Shown: positions 35,760-44,464 of the stretch, in pieces
Position numbering within the stretch: the first letter of the stretch is position 1
Layout: each line of letters opens with the position of its first letter
NCBI RefSeq assembly: GCF_050271975.1
Contig: NZ_CP189850.1
Coordinates: 620,001 to 684,000, forward strand
Source of the DNA: Litorimonas sp947503715
GTDB taxonomy: Bacteria; Pseudomonadota; Alphaproteobacteria; Caulobacterales; Maricaulaceae
Length of the DNA: 64,000 nucleotides
Direction of reading: 5' to 3'
Notes under the pieces: model-generated
The model's database searches: none
What the model was told of the DNA's origin: nothing
Seen by the model: the letters and a program-made list of their open reading frames with translations, nothing else
Translations under genes and position numbers: made by a program

Positions 35760-36704
35760 ATGAGCAAACAGACAGAAATATTTGAATTTGATGATGCTGA
35801 TTTGGTGCGGCGGTTATGTGGGGCGAACCATGCAAATCTTGCGCTGATTGAGGAGGCTTTTGGCGTTTATATTGAGGCGCCGGGGGCAGCTGTGCATATT
35901 AACGGTGATGCGCCTTCGCGGGCTCGTGCGGGTGAGTTGGTGAAGGAAATTTACCAACGGCTGGAACGCGGCTGGCCATGCGGCCCGTCCGATATTCGGG
36001 CGCTGATCCGCGCCATGGGCAAGGGGAAGGTCAAGGCCGCGACGGTGGATGCAATTATACCATTCCCAAGACGCAGTCCGATTGTGCCGAAAACGCCGCG
36101 TCAGGAAAAATTTATCAATGCGATGCGGGACGAAACGATTATTTTTGGCGTCGGGCCGGCGGGGACAGGTAAGACTTTCCTCGCGACGGCTTACGGCGCA
36201 TCGTTGCTCGCCCGTGGGGAGATCACAAAATTTATTGCCTGTCGCCCGGCTGTTGAGGCAGGCGAACGGCTCGGTTTTCTACCCGGTGATCTGAACGAAA
36301 AAGTTGATCCCTATATGCAACCCATCTGGGATGCGCTGCACATGGTGCTGGGACGGGACGAGGTAGACCGTCGCCGCGCCGCGGGCGATATCGAAATCGC
36401 GCCATTGGCCTTCATGCGAGGTCGGACATTGTCGGACGCTTTTGTCGTGATTGACGAAGCGCAGAACGCGACCGTCGCGCAGATGAAAATGGTACTCACA
36501 CGTCTGGGGGAGCGCGCAAAATATGCTGTCACAGGCGATCCCACACAAACCGACCTCCCACATGGGCAACCTTCCGGCCTCGCCCATGCGCTGGGCATTC
36601 TCAACGGAATTAAAGGGATTGAACAAGTCAAGTTCCTCGCCAGCGATGTCGTCCGACATCCGCTCGTCGGAAAAATTGTCAATGCCTATGAGAAGGACGC
36701 GTAG
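35760..36704 (+). CDS. PhoH family ATPase (YbeZ-like)
   Basis: A 314-residue P-loop ATPase. N-terminal KH-like region, Walker A GPAGTGKTF, Walker B VIDEAQNAT and the TGDPTQTDLP motif define PhoH/YbeZ. It works with YbeY in rRNA maturation in other bacteria and its gene is normally directly before ybeY. Here a DUF922-like gene (36780-37571) lies in between. Complete, normal length. Confidence 0.95.
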   Translation: MSKQTEIFEFDDADLVRRLCGANHANLALIEEAFGVYIEAPGAAVHINGDAPSRARAGELVKEIYQRLERGWPCGPSDIRALIRAMGKGKVKAATVDAIIPFPRRSPIVPKTPRQEKFINAMRDETIIFGVGPAGTGKTFLATAYGASLLARGEITKFIACRPAVEAGERLGFLPGDLNEKVDPYMQPIWDALHMVLGRDEVDRRRAAGDIEIAPLAFMRGRTLSDAFVVIDEAQNATVAQMKMVLTRLGERAKYAVTGDPTQTDLPHGQPSGLAHALGILNGIKGIEQVKFLASDVVRHPLVGKIVNAYEKDA

Positions 36705-36779
36705 TGCCCGTTTTAGATGTTTAAAGTTCAGCTTTTATTGATGAGCTTGACATAAGAGGGCTCAAACAAAGGCCTTTTT

Positions 36780-37571
36780 ATGAGTCGAACGCAGATTATA
36801 GCTTTGGCGCTCGCAATCTATGCGTTCCAATTTGCGCGAACGGGATATGCACAACCGAGGCTTCAACCCCATTGGCTGGGCGAAACACCTTGTGGAACAG
36901 ATGTTTTCCGTCCACCCGCAAAACTTCCGGATGGAAGTTTAAGACAAAGCGATGAAGGTGTTTACAGCTATACGCTAAAAAGCGGCGTTCAAATTAGATA
37001 TAGAATGCCGAAAACAAAACTCGTTCCGGTTTACGGCATGGATTTTGAAGCTGTTTCAAAGGATTTTTTCAAGCGCCGTCCGATCATGAACCCTTATTTA
37101 AACCGCCCGGGACAGGCGACGGTTTTGGCTCAGGTCTCTCCAATTTGGAGAACGCAATATATTGATGATCGTTCGGATGATGGCGAGTACCAAATAGATC
37201 CGAAGTCACTTATTTTCGAGCTTTCTCCGGAGCTGACCCTGGCGGATTGGGTGAGTTATAATACGGCGAAACCTGATCAAAAAAAGCTTTGGGACCGTCA
37301 TTTCTGTTCAAGCGCGCATCATGAAATGGGTCATATATTGGTGAGCTTACAGCTTTTGGCTCAGGAGCAGAAAAGCTATCTCAAACTGAAGGCGCCCAAT
37401 CGGAAGACCCTTCGCGGCAAGCTTATCGCGGAACAGGAAAGAACATCTTTTCTTATTGCCCAAAGACAATCCGAATATCACGCCTATATCGCGGCTCGGC
37501 CAAATGAAGTGATGCGATCAAAGTCTTACCTTGAGCAAGATTTTCCGTGGCTGAAGCAGTGGGGACCTTAA
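36780..37571 (+). CDS. DUF922-like secreted zinc metalloprotease inserted between phoH and ybeY
   Basis: A 263-residue protein with a signal peptide (cleavage near GYAQ, residue 24). WLGETPCGTDVF starts the domain; F.RRP, 'SPELTLADWVSYNTA', SSAHHEMGH (178-185) and a terminal FPWL follow. It is a paralogue of the protein encoded at 1044-2228, without its proline-rich linker. HEMGH is the predicted zinc site. AT-rich relative to phoH and ybeY, and it interrupts a usually contiguous pair, so it was probably inserted. Its stop lies 22 bases before ybeY. Confidence 0.7.
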   Translation: MSRTQIIALALAIYAFQFARTGYAQPRLQPHWLGETPCGTDVFRPPAKLPDGSLRQSDEGVYSYTLKSGVQIRYRMPKTKLVPVYGMDFEAVSKDFFKRRPIMNPYLNRPGQATVLAQVSPIWRTQYIDDRSDDGEYQIDPKSLIFELSPELTLADWVSYNTAKPDQKKLWDRHFCSSAHHEMGHILVSLQLLAQEQKSYLKLKAPNRKTLRGKLIAEQERTSFLIAQRQSEYHAYIAARPNEVMRSKSYLEQDFPWLKQWGP

Positions 37572-37593
37572 GCGTCAAAGTCTTGCAAAGACT

Positions 37594-38070
37594 ATGTTTA
37601 AGCGTAAATCCGACTCTATGGATTTTCCAATAGATATCGCGGTACAAACCAAAGGGTGGCCGGAGAGAGAGACGCTCATACAAAAGGCGGTATCGGCGGT
37701 GGAACTTCAACTGGAAAACCCGCGAAAAGGCGAACTCTCCATTGTTCTCTCTGACGATGCGCAGGTCCAGATCCTCAACCGAGATTATCGCGGTAAGGAT
37801 AAGCCGACTAATGTGCTTTCCTTCCCTGTGCCGCCGCCCACGCCTATGCTGGGCGATATTGTCTTGGCGCGGGAGACGATTGAACGCGAAGCCGTTGAGA
37901 AAGGTGTCAGCTTTGACAACCACGTCACGCATCTCATCATCCATGGCTGGTTGCACTTGCAGGGTTTTGACCACCAAACTGAGACGCAAGCGGAGGAGAT
38001 GGAAGCGATTGAAATCGCAGCTCTGGCCACGCTCGGCATTGACAATCCCTACCGTCTGGACGACGATTAG
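37594..38070 (+). CDS. ybeY: Endoribonuclease YbeY
   Basis: A 158-residue zinc-dependent RNase for 16S rRNA 3'-end maturation and ribosome quality control. The signature HLIIHGWLHLQGFDH (HxxxHxxxxxH) is intact and the NYRGKD-type strand (RDYRGKDKPTNVLSFP) is present. ATG 37618 (MDFPIDIAVQ) is an alternative start that removes eight residues. Followed by corC after 21 bases. Confidence 0.95.
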   Translation: MFKRKSDSMDFPIDIAVQTKGWPERETLIQKAVSAVELQLENPRKGELSIVLSDDAQVQILNRDYRGKDKPTNVLSFPVPPPTPMLGDIVLARETIEREAVEKGVSFDNHVTHLIIHGWLHLQGFDHQTETQAEEMEAIEIAALATLGIDNPYRLDDD

Positions 38071-38091
38071 ATTTCACGACTTTAAGAGATC

Positions 38092-39015
38092 ATGACCGAA
38101 GACGCTTCCGCCTCCACTGCACCGCCTCGCCGTCGCCTGCTGGATATTCTAAAACGCCCTGACCCCATTCCCGCCTCAACGCCAAAAGCGTCGGATATTG
38201 CGCAACGTCGCATGGTGATTGCAGCGGAGAGGTTTCACTCCCTGCGCGTGGATGACGTTATGGTCCCCCGCGCGGATATTGTCGCTGTCGACAACAGCTC
38301 GACGCTTAAGGAACTATCTGCTGCCTTTAAAGATGCCGGACATTCGCGTTTGCCGGTCTATAAAGAGACTTTGGATGACCCCATCGGCATGGTCCATATT
38401 AAGGACTTGCTGCCCTATCTCATGTTTGATGCGCGCGGCCGGACGGCCAAGACCTATCCCGAACGTAAAGTCCTTAAAACCATCCGCCGCGATGTCATCT
38501 ATGTGCCGCCCTCCATGCTGGCACAGGACCTGCTCCGCCGGATGCAGGGTCGCCGCATTCATATGGCGATTGTCGTGGATGAATATGGTGGCACGGACGG
38601 TATTGTGACGATTGAAGACCTCATTGAAACCATCGTCGGCGATATTGATGATGAACATGACGAAATCGAAAATGAAGTCCAAGTCGTGGTCGGGAAGGGC
38701 GGTCGCACAGTCTGGGAAGCAGATGCCCGAATTTCGATAGACCATTTTGAAAAAGTCGCCGGACGGGATTTCGCAACCCCCGATGAAGAAGAAGATGTCG
38801 ACACGCTAGGCGGGCTAATCTTTACGCTGGCCGGCCGCGTACCCGAACGGGGTGAGATTATCAAACATGCTTCCGGTATGGAATTCGAAGTCATAGATGC
38901 TGACCTCCGCCGTGTGAAACGATTGCGGATAAATGATACGCGGCGCAAATCCACGGCTGTGCCTGAGGCAAAACCGAACACGCCGGATACGACCCCCGAA
39001 ACGCCAAAAGCCTAA
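38092..39015 (+). CDS. CorC/TlyC-type CBS-domain protein
   Basis: A 307-residue soluble protein with paired CBS domains (about 45-175; RVDDVMVPRADIVAVD, LPVYKETLDDPIGMVHIKDLL) and a C-terminal CorC_HlyC domain (about 190-285). The MVPR motif and IVVDEYGGTDGIVTIEDLIE segment are typical. Implicated in magnesium/cobalt efflux or ribosome-associated functions; role not settled. Lnt starts 3 bases after the stop, in the conserved ybeY-corC-lnt order. Confidence 0.92.
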   Translation: MTEDASASTAPPRRRLLDILKRPDPIPASTPKASDIAQRRMVIAAERFHSLRVDDVMVPRADIVAVDNSSTLKELSAAFKDAGHSRLPVYKETLDDPIGMVHIKDLLPYLMFDARGRTAKTYPERKVLKTIRRDVIYVPPSMLAQDLLRRMQGRRIHMAIVVDEYGGTDGIVTIEDLIETIVGDIDDEHDEIENEVQVVVGKGGRTVWEADARISIDHFEKVAGRDFATPDEEEDVDTLGGLIFTLAGRVPERGEIIKHASGMEFEVIDADLRRVKRLRINDTRRKSTAVPEAKPNTPDTTPETPKA

Positions 39016-39018
39016 GTC

Positions 39019-40614
39019 ATGCAGATACCGCTTCTCTTACGTCATGCGGGTTGGTCCGGGCGCGGGATGGGTGTACTGCTCGGCGCGATTGCGGTCTTGG
39101 GGCAGGCCCCTTTTCATTACTGGCCCCTGACAGTTCTGTCGCTGGCGATATTATTTGGACGACTGCAATGGACGGCGGAATTGGATCGTCCGGGACGCGC
39201 CGGATTTTCCGCGGCCTTTTGGTGGGCCTTGGGATATTTCGCGGCCGGAACTTTCTGGATTGGCTCCGCCTTTATTGAGCGCGGACCGGAATTTATTCCC
39301 CTTATGCCATTTATGGTCGGCGGGCTGGCCTGTCTGTTGGCTTTATTCTGGGGCTTGGGCGGGGCCTATCTGGCGCGGGCGAGACTGTCCGGCTTGAAAG
39401 CTGTATTAGCATTCACCGCGGTTTTCACATTGGCAGAATTGGCGCGAGGACACGCATTGGGGGGCTTCCCGTGGAATTTACCGGGCTATATTTTTGAGGC
39501 CGGCGCCCGTCCCTCACAGGTGGCGCGTTGGGTGGGGGCTTATGGCCTCTCGGCACTCGTCTTTCTGATCAGTGCCGCGCTGGGGCAGTTTATCTTCTGG
39601 CGAAAACGCATCTGGCCGCTGGCGATGACGGCCCTCCCAGTTGTAGCGCTTTATGGCGTCGGCCAGATGCGCCTCGCGCAGGCGGATATAGAGAGCGTTC
39701 CTGGCGTTAAGTTACGCATCGTCTCTGTGCCCTTCAAACAGTCGGATAAGATGAATCCCGATACCTCAATTGACATTGTGAATGATTTCATCCGCGCCAG
39801 TCTTGCGCCGGGACTGGAAGATGTCACACATCTCGTCTGGCCTGAGGGGGCGGTGAACGGTTTGGCCTTGGAGAATGAACCGCTGCTCTCTGCAGTTGGA
39901 AATAGTCTTGCCAGCGTGGATGACACCCCACCCGTCTGGTTGATGAATTCGCTTTTGACGGAAGTCGAGCAGGGCCGCACGCGCTATTACAACGCCTCTG
40001 TTGCGATCACATTTAATGCGGATGGATATCCGGCTGTGGCCGCATCAAACCGGAAATATAAGCTTGTTCCCTTTGGCGAAAATATTCCGTTTATGGATTG
40101 GATGGAGGATGTGCAGGTTCCGTTGATCTCAACAAATTTGGCCTCGATTTCTCCGGCAGACGAAAAACGTCTCGCCGATTTTCCGGGCCTGCCCCGACTT
40201 TCGCCACAACTCTGTTATGAAATTATCTTTCCGGGATTTACGCCGATTGACCTGAAAAACCCGCCGCAATTTATTTTAAATCAATCGAATGATGCCTGGT
40301 TTGGAAATTATATTGGCCCTGCCCAACACGCCAATATTGCCCGCTACCGCGCGATTGAAACGGGGCTTCCAATTGTGCGGGCGGCCTCAAATGGTGAAAG
40401 CGCTATGATTGACCCATATGGAAGACGTTATAAAAAAGTTAAAAAAACAGGGGTGTTTCATATTGATACAACTTTAGTTAAACCACTGAAAATTAACAAT
40501 AAAACGAAAATAACACAACTTGTGCTACTCTTGCTAAGTTTGTTAACATGCGTCATAGTAACCACTGTTAAGCACCGCAATATGGTGTTGCGTGCAAAGA
40601 TTACCGACGTTTGA
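39019..40614 (+). CDS. lnt: Apolipoprotein N-acyltransferase Lnt
   Basis: A 531-residue inner-membrane enzyme adding the third acyl chain to lipoproteins. N-terminal 6-7 helices, then the periplasmic nitrilase domain with Glu of WPEGAVNG, the YKLVPFGE segment with its lysine, and Cys of SPQLCYEI giving the Glu-Lys-Cys triad. A C-terminal helix (about 495-515) follows. The last 40 codons (40440-40614) are notably AT-rich. The several lipoproteins encoded in this window would be its substrates. Confidence 0.95.
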   Translation: MQIPLLLRHAGWSGRGMGVLLGAIAVLGQAPFHYWPLTVLSLAILFGRLQWTAELDRPGRAGFSAAFWWALGYFAAGTFWIGSAFIERGPEFIPLMPFMVGGLACLLALFWGLGGAYLARARLSGLKAVLAFTAVFTLAELARGHALGGFPWNLPGYIFEAGARPSQVARWVGAYGLSALVFLISAALGQFIFWRKRIWPLAMTALPVVALYGVGQMRLAQADIESVPGVKLRIVSVPFKQSDKMNPDTSIDIVNDFIRASLAPGLEDVTHLVWPEGAVNGLALENEPLLSAVGNSLASVDDTPPVWLMNSLLTEVEQGRTRYYNASVAITFNADGYPAVAASNRKYKLVPFGENIPFMDWMEDVQVPLISTNLASISPADEKRLADFPGLPRLSPQLCYEIIFPGFTPIDLKNPPQFILNQSNDAWFGNYIGPAQHANIARYRAIETGLPIVRAASNGESAMIDPYGRRYKKVKKTGVFHIDTTLVKPLKINNKTKITQLVLLLLSLLTCVIVTTVKHRNMVLRAKITDV

Positions 40615-40682
40615 TGCGATATGCGGGAGGCAACGTATATCAATCGCTCTTTTGCGATATCAAATGCGGATGGGAACTAAAA

Positions 40683-41123
40683 ATGATAAGTAAACCAGGA
40701 CCCCGGTCTGCGAATCCGGTCGACGTTCATGTCGGCGCGCGAATTAGACTCCGGCGTAAAGTACTAAAAATGAGTCAGGAAAAGCTCGGCGAGCAACTTG
40801 GCGTGACCTTTCAACAAGTCCAGAAATATGAGCGCGGTGCAAACCGTGTCGGTGCATCCCGCCTTTGGAAAATTTCCGAAGTCCTAGATGTTCCGGTCAG
40901 CTTTTTCTATGACGGGCTTTCAACCGAATATGGCGGGCAGAATGACAGCCCGGCTCTGATGGCGGCTGAACCGGACCAATCCCCCCTGGTCTATGAGTTC
41001 ATCAATTCATCTGACGGTGTGAGCCTTGCAAAGGCTGTTCTGCAAATCAAGAATAAGGCGGTCCGCCGCCAGATACTCGAGTTGGCGCGCTCTCTGGCAA
41101 AGTCAGAGCAAGAAGGCGAATAG
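40683..41123 (+). CDS. Helix-turn-helix regulator between lnt and trmB
   Basis: A 146-residue Cro/CI-type HTH protein: VHVGARIRLRRKVLKMSQEKLGEQLGVTFQQVQKYE, then a C-terminal helical tail (about 95-146). This gene is conserved at this position in alphaproteobacteria. ATG 40683 is preferred over the upstream in-frame start because it gives the family N-terminus (MISKPGPRSANPVDVHVG) and follows GGGAAC. In relatives metK commonly follows; here trmB follows directly. Confidence 0.9.
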   Translation: MISKPGPRSANPVDVHVGARIRLRRKVLKMSQEKLGEQLGVTFQQVQKYERGANRVGASRLWKISEVLDVPVSFFYDGLSTEYGGQNDSPALMAAEPDQSPLVYEFINSSDGVSLAKAVLQIKNKAVRRQILELARSLAKSEQEGE

Positions 41124-41162
41124 GGCTTTATAAGACCGCCTCTGCCACCTATAGGCGGCGTG

Positions 41163-41828
41163 ATGAGTTTTGACCGCGAACAGAATAAATTCCGAACCTT
41201 TGGCCGGGCCAAGGGACGTCCTCTTACGCCTACCGTTCAGGCCATTTGGGATGAGCACTTTCCGCGATTGACGTGGGATGTGGACGCGCCCTTACCCGAT
41301 TCCCCGCTTTGGCTGGAAATCGGCTTTGGTGGATCAGAACATTTGATCTGGCAGGCCGAGCACAACCCCGATGTCCATTTGATCGGCGCGGAACCGTTCC
41401 TGAACGGCGTCGCGAAAGCTGTGCGCGGCGCGGCGGAAGGCGAGTTGAAGAACCTCTCTCTGCATCACGGCGATGTTCGCGATGTCCTCTCCGCCTTGCC
41501 GGACGGCTCGCTCGACCGCATCTTTGTGCTCTTTCCGGATCCGTGGCCGAAATCACGACATCATAAAAGACGCCTCTTACGCACCGAATTTATCGCTGAA
41601 CTCCACCGTGTCCTCAAACCGGGCGGGCAGCTTCGCTTTGGGTCTGACATTATCCATTATGTGGATTGGACGCTGACGCGACTCAGAAAGCATGGTGGAT
41701 TTAAATTCACGCCTGAAACACAGGCCGATTGGCGGGTTCGTCCCAACGACTGGCCCCCCACACGATATGAGGCCAAAGCCATCCGCGAAGGCCGGATCTG
41801 CCATTATTTTATTTTCAAAAGGACATAG
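41163..41828 (+). CDS. trmB: tRNA (guanine-N7-)-methyltransferase TrmB
   Basis: A 221-residue SAM-dependent enzyme making m7G46 in tRNA. LEIGFGGSEHL is motif I and FPDPWPKSRHHKRRL is the diagnostic TrmB motif; IGAEPFLNGV is also typical. A GTG at 41160 directly precedes the chosen ATG. The AGGCGG ribosome-binding region could pair with CCGCCT upstream (41137-41142), forming a six-pair hairpin. rph follows after 2 bases. Confidence 0.94.
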   Translation: MSFDREQNKFRTFGRAKGRPLTPTVQAIWDEHFPRLTWDVDAPLPDSPLWLEIGFGGSEHLIWQAEHNPDVHLIGAEPFLNGVAKAVRGAAEGELKNLSLHHGDVRDVLSALPDGSLDRIFVLFPDPWPKSRHHKRRLLRTEFIAELHRVLKPGGQLRFGSDIIHYVDWTLTRLRKHGGFKFTPETQADWRVRPNDWPPTRYEAKAIREGRICHYFIFKRT

Positions 41829-41830
41829 AC

Positions 41831-42556
41831 ATGACGACCCCCACAAGACCCGACGACAGAGCCCTCGACCAACTCCGTGACGTCACATTTGAAGCAGGTG
41901 TTTCCGCCTATGCGGAAGGCTCATGCATGGCCAAATTTGGCGGGACGCACGTGCTCTGCACGGCGTCAATCGATGCGGGTGTCCCGCGCTGGCTCAAGGG
42001 AAAGGGCCGCGGCTGGGTCACGGCGGAATACGGCATGCTGCCGCGTTCGACGCATACACGTAACTCCCGTGAAGCGGCTCGTGGCAAACAAAGCGGACGC
42101 ACGGTGGAAATCAGCCGCTTGATCGGGCGGTCTTTACGCGCTGTCATTGATCTCGAAAAACTGGGCGAACGTCAGATCATCGTCGATTGCGACGTGATGC
42201 AGGCCGATGGCGGCACGCGCACAGCGTCGATTTCCGGTGGTTGGGTCGCGCTCTGGCTGGCCTGCGAAAAACTCGTCAAAGATGGCGAGCTGGACGAAAA
42301 TCCGATGTTCGCCAATATGGCCGCCGTCTCCTGCGGCATCGTCGAAGGCCAATGCCGCCTCGACCTCGAATATACAGAAGACAGCGCAGCCCAGGCCGAT
42401 GCAAATTTCGTCCTGACCGATAAGGGCGGCATTATCGAAGTCCAAGCCAGCGCAGAAGACACACCCTTCACAGCAGATGAGATGAACGAACTGACGCGAC
42501 TAGCAGTAAAAGGCATTGCAGAGCTTTGCGAATTGCAGGCAGCGGCGATTAAATAA
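41831..42556 (+). CDS. rph: Ribonuclease PH
   Basis: A 241-residue phosphorolytic 3'-exoribonuclease that trims tRNA 3' ends. N-terminus RPDDRALDQLRDVTFE, the GKGRGWVTAEYGMLPRST segment, EISRLIGRSLRA and the DCDVMQADGGTRTASI catalytic block are all intact. AAGGAC ribosome-binding site. Next to trmB here; in many alphaproteobacteria rph is instead near hrcA and rdgB. Ends before a dispersed palindromic repeat. Confidence 0.96.
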   Translation: MTTPTRPDDRALDQLRDVTFEAGVSAYAEGSCMAKFGGTHVLCTASIDAGVPRWLKGKGRGWVTAEYGMLPRSTHTRNSREAARGKQSGRTVEISRLIGRSLRAVIDLEKLGERQIIVDCDVMQADGGTRTASISGGWVALWLACEKLVKDGELDENPMFANMAAVSCGIVEGQCRLDLEYTEDSAAQADANFVLTDKGGIIEVQASAEDTPFTADEMNELTRLAVKGIAELCELQAAAIK

Positions 42557-42575
42557 TTCAACACTCATTTAATTT

Positions 42576-42694
42576 TGTCATAGTCCGGCTTGACCGGACT
42601 ATCCATTCGTATTGCGGTTCGACATTTGACCCCATGACAGTCTGTGTCGCAGAGAGAATGCGAATGGATCACCCGAACAACCCGGATGATGACA
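42576..42694. repeat. Dispersed palindromic repeat, family P1, copy 1
   Basis: A 119-base element between rph and pgi. Outer arms TGTCATAGTCCGG and CCGGATGATGACA are inverted; inside, TAGTCCGG-cttga-CCGGACTA is a perfect hairpin and ATCCATTCG/CGAATGGAT is a second inverted pair. A second full copy is at 47732-47837 and a short one at 60342-60376. It resembles the TGTCATCC...GGATGACA intergenic repeats seen in many alphaproteobacteria. Confidence 0.75.
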
Positions 42695-42728
42695 TAAATT
42701 ATAATTTGATTTTTAAACGGAGCAACAA

Positions 42729-44288
42729 ATGACCGACCGTAAAACTCTCCTCTCCAAAATCACCTCAGAGGCGGACCGCGATATATCCATCCCGTCGCTC
42801 TTCGACTCCGAGTCCGACCGTCTCTCGCGTTTTGTTCTTTCCGAAGGTCCCCTGCGTGCGGATTTTTCGAAACAGGCGATTGACGGTGCGGCGTTGGATG
42901 CGTTGCTCGATCTTGCGGCGAAATGTGGTCTCGAGGAATGGCGGGCGAAATTATTTGCGGGCGAGAAGGTCAACACATCCGAAGACCGCGCGGTCCTGCA
43001 TATGGCGCTTCGCGGTGTCGGCGGAACGCCTGAGAACCAAAAAGAAGTTGCCGAGATGCGTCGCCGCATGGCGGATTACGCCGACAGAATTCGCGCAGAA
43101 GGCAAGTTTAAAAACATCGTCCATATCGGCATTGGCGGCTCCGACCTCGGCCCGCGTCTTGTCGCGGATGCGTTCGAGGCGAGTGCGGAGCAGTCCCTGA
43201 CCTTACGCTTTGCTGAAAATGTTGATGGCGCCTCCGTGAATGATGCGATTAAGGGCTTGGATCCCGCGGAGACCCTTGCCGTCGTTGTGTCCAAATCTTT
43301 CGGCACGCAGGAAACCAAAATGAATGGCGAGAGCGTGCGGGATTGGCTCGGCGACTATGGCGGGTCGAACATGATTGCCGTCACCGCCAATCGGGACCGC
43401 GCCGTTGATTTTGGCATCGATCCCGAGAATATTTTCGATTTCTGGGACTGGGTTGGTGGTCGTTATTCCGTCTGGTCCGCTGTCGGTTTGTCCTTGCAGA
43501 TCGCTTATGGCCCGGATGTCTTCTCGGACTTCCTTGATGGAGCAAAGGCGATGGACTTGCATTTCCGTGATCAGCCCTTGCAGGAAAACTTACCCGTCAT
43601 GATGGCGCTCACCGGTATCTGGAATCGTAACGGTCTGGGTTACGGTTCACAGGCCGTCATTCCCTATTCGCGCCGCTTGCGTAAATTCTCAGCCTTTCTC
43701 CAACAGTTGGAAATGGAGAGTAACGGCAAATCCGCGACACGTGACGGTGACCCCTCGACTCTTACTTGCCCCGTCATCTGGGGCGATGAAGGCACGAATG
43801 GTCAGCACGCCTTTTTCCAATGGCTGCATCAAGGGCCGAGCGAAGGCCGTTATGGCGGCGCACCCGTCGATTTTGTTGCCGTGCTAAAAGACCACGAGGA
43901 TCGCCCGGGTCATCATCAGGCGTTGCTCGCCAATTGTTTTGCGCAGAGTGAGGCTCTGATGCTGGGCAAAGCCGAGTCCGTCGTCCGTAAAGAAAATGCG
44001 GACCGGTCGGACATCGACGCCCTCGCGCCGCAAAAAACCTTCCCCGGAAATCGCCCCTCGACGACGATCACACTGGACGAGCTTTCCCCCGAAGCGCTCG
44101 GCCACCTTATCGCTCTCTATGAGCATAAGACCTTTGTGCAAGGCGTGATCTGGAATGTGAACAGTTTCGATCAATGGGGTGTGGAACTCGGCAAAGTCCT
44201 CGCCACGACCATTCTGGACGAGATGGAATCCGGAGAAGCCGGATCACATGACCCGTCAACGACGGCCCTCATGGCGCTCTATAAATAA
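42729..44288 (+). CDS. pgi: Glucose-6-phosphate isomerase
   Basis: A 519-residue glycolytic isomerase. IGIGGSDLGPRLV, the SKSFGTQET substrate segment, GGRYSVWSAVGL (family signature) and EMESNGKSAT are present, with the C-terminal 'NSFDQWGVELGK' signature. GGAGCAACAA ribosome-binding region. Single gene bounded by a palindromic repeat upstream and a structured intergenic RNA candidate downstream. Confidence 0.97.
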   Translation: MTDRKTLLSKITSEADRDISIPSLFDSESDRLSRFVLSEGPLRADFSKQAIDGAALDALLDLAAKCGLEEWRAKLFAGEKVNTSEDRAVLHMALRGVGGTPENQKEVAEMRRRMADYADRIRAEGKFKNIVHIGIGGSDLGPRLVADAFEASAEQSLTLRFAENVDGASVNDAIKGLDPAETLAVVVSKSFGTQETKMNGESVRDWLGDYGGSNMIAVTANRDRAVDFGIDPENIFDFWDWVGGRYSVWSAVGLSLQIAYGPDVFSDFLDGAKAMDLHFRDQPLQENLPVMMALTGIWNRNGLGYGSQAVIPYSRRLRKFSAFLQQLEMESNGKSATRDGDPSTLTCPVIWGDEGTNGQHAFFQWLHQGPSEGRYGGAPVDFVAVLKDHEDRPGHHQALLANCFAQSEALMLGKAESVVRKENADRSDIDALAPQKTFPGNRPSTTITLDELSPEALGHLIALYEHKTFVQGVIWNVNSFDQWGVELGKVLATTILDEMESGEAGSHDPSTTALMALYK

Positions 44289-44299
44289 AAAGTGCTAGC

Positions 44300-44389
44300 G
44301 GACAGGGAGCTGCATTTGGGGGGCAACCCGTTGCGGCTCAACCTGTCCTGGTCAGGGTGTTCATCCCCCCAGACGAACCTCCCTTGACC
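44300..44389 (+). ncRNA. Candidate structured RNA between pgi and the cyclophilin gene
   Basis: Two strong hairpins in tandem. Hairpin 1: GGACAGG-GAGCTGC (44300-44313) pairs with GCGGCTC-aa-CCTGTCC (44333-44348). Hairpin 2: GGTCAGGG (44350-44357) plus GTTC (44359-44362) pairs with GAAC (44375-44378) and CCC-T-TGACC (44381-44389). The apical loops hold GGGGGG (44318-44323) and CCCCCC (44365-44370), which could kiss. CCTGTC at 44388-44393 can also pair with the 5' arm GACAGG, giving an alternative fold. No known riboswitch consensus recognised; no U-tract, so not a simple terminator. It may be a 5' leader of the next gene or a 3' end of pgi. Confidence 0.5.
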
Positions 44390-44464
44390 TGTCTATTTGG
44401 TAAGGGGTGAGCGCTGAATGTAAACTGAATGGACATTTGCGCGATGAGGCTTCAAGCTTTTGGC

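Noticed and set aside
44300..44389. Signal recognition particle RNA at the GGTCAGG sequence
   Set aside because: The conserved GGAAGG-AGCA part of SRP domain IV does not follow, and the fold is two separate hairpins.
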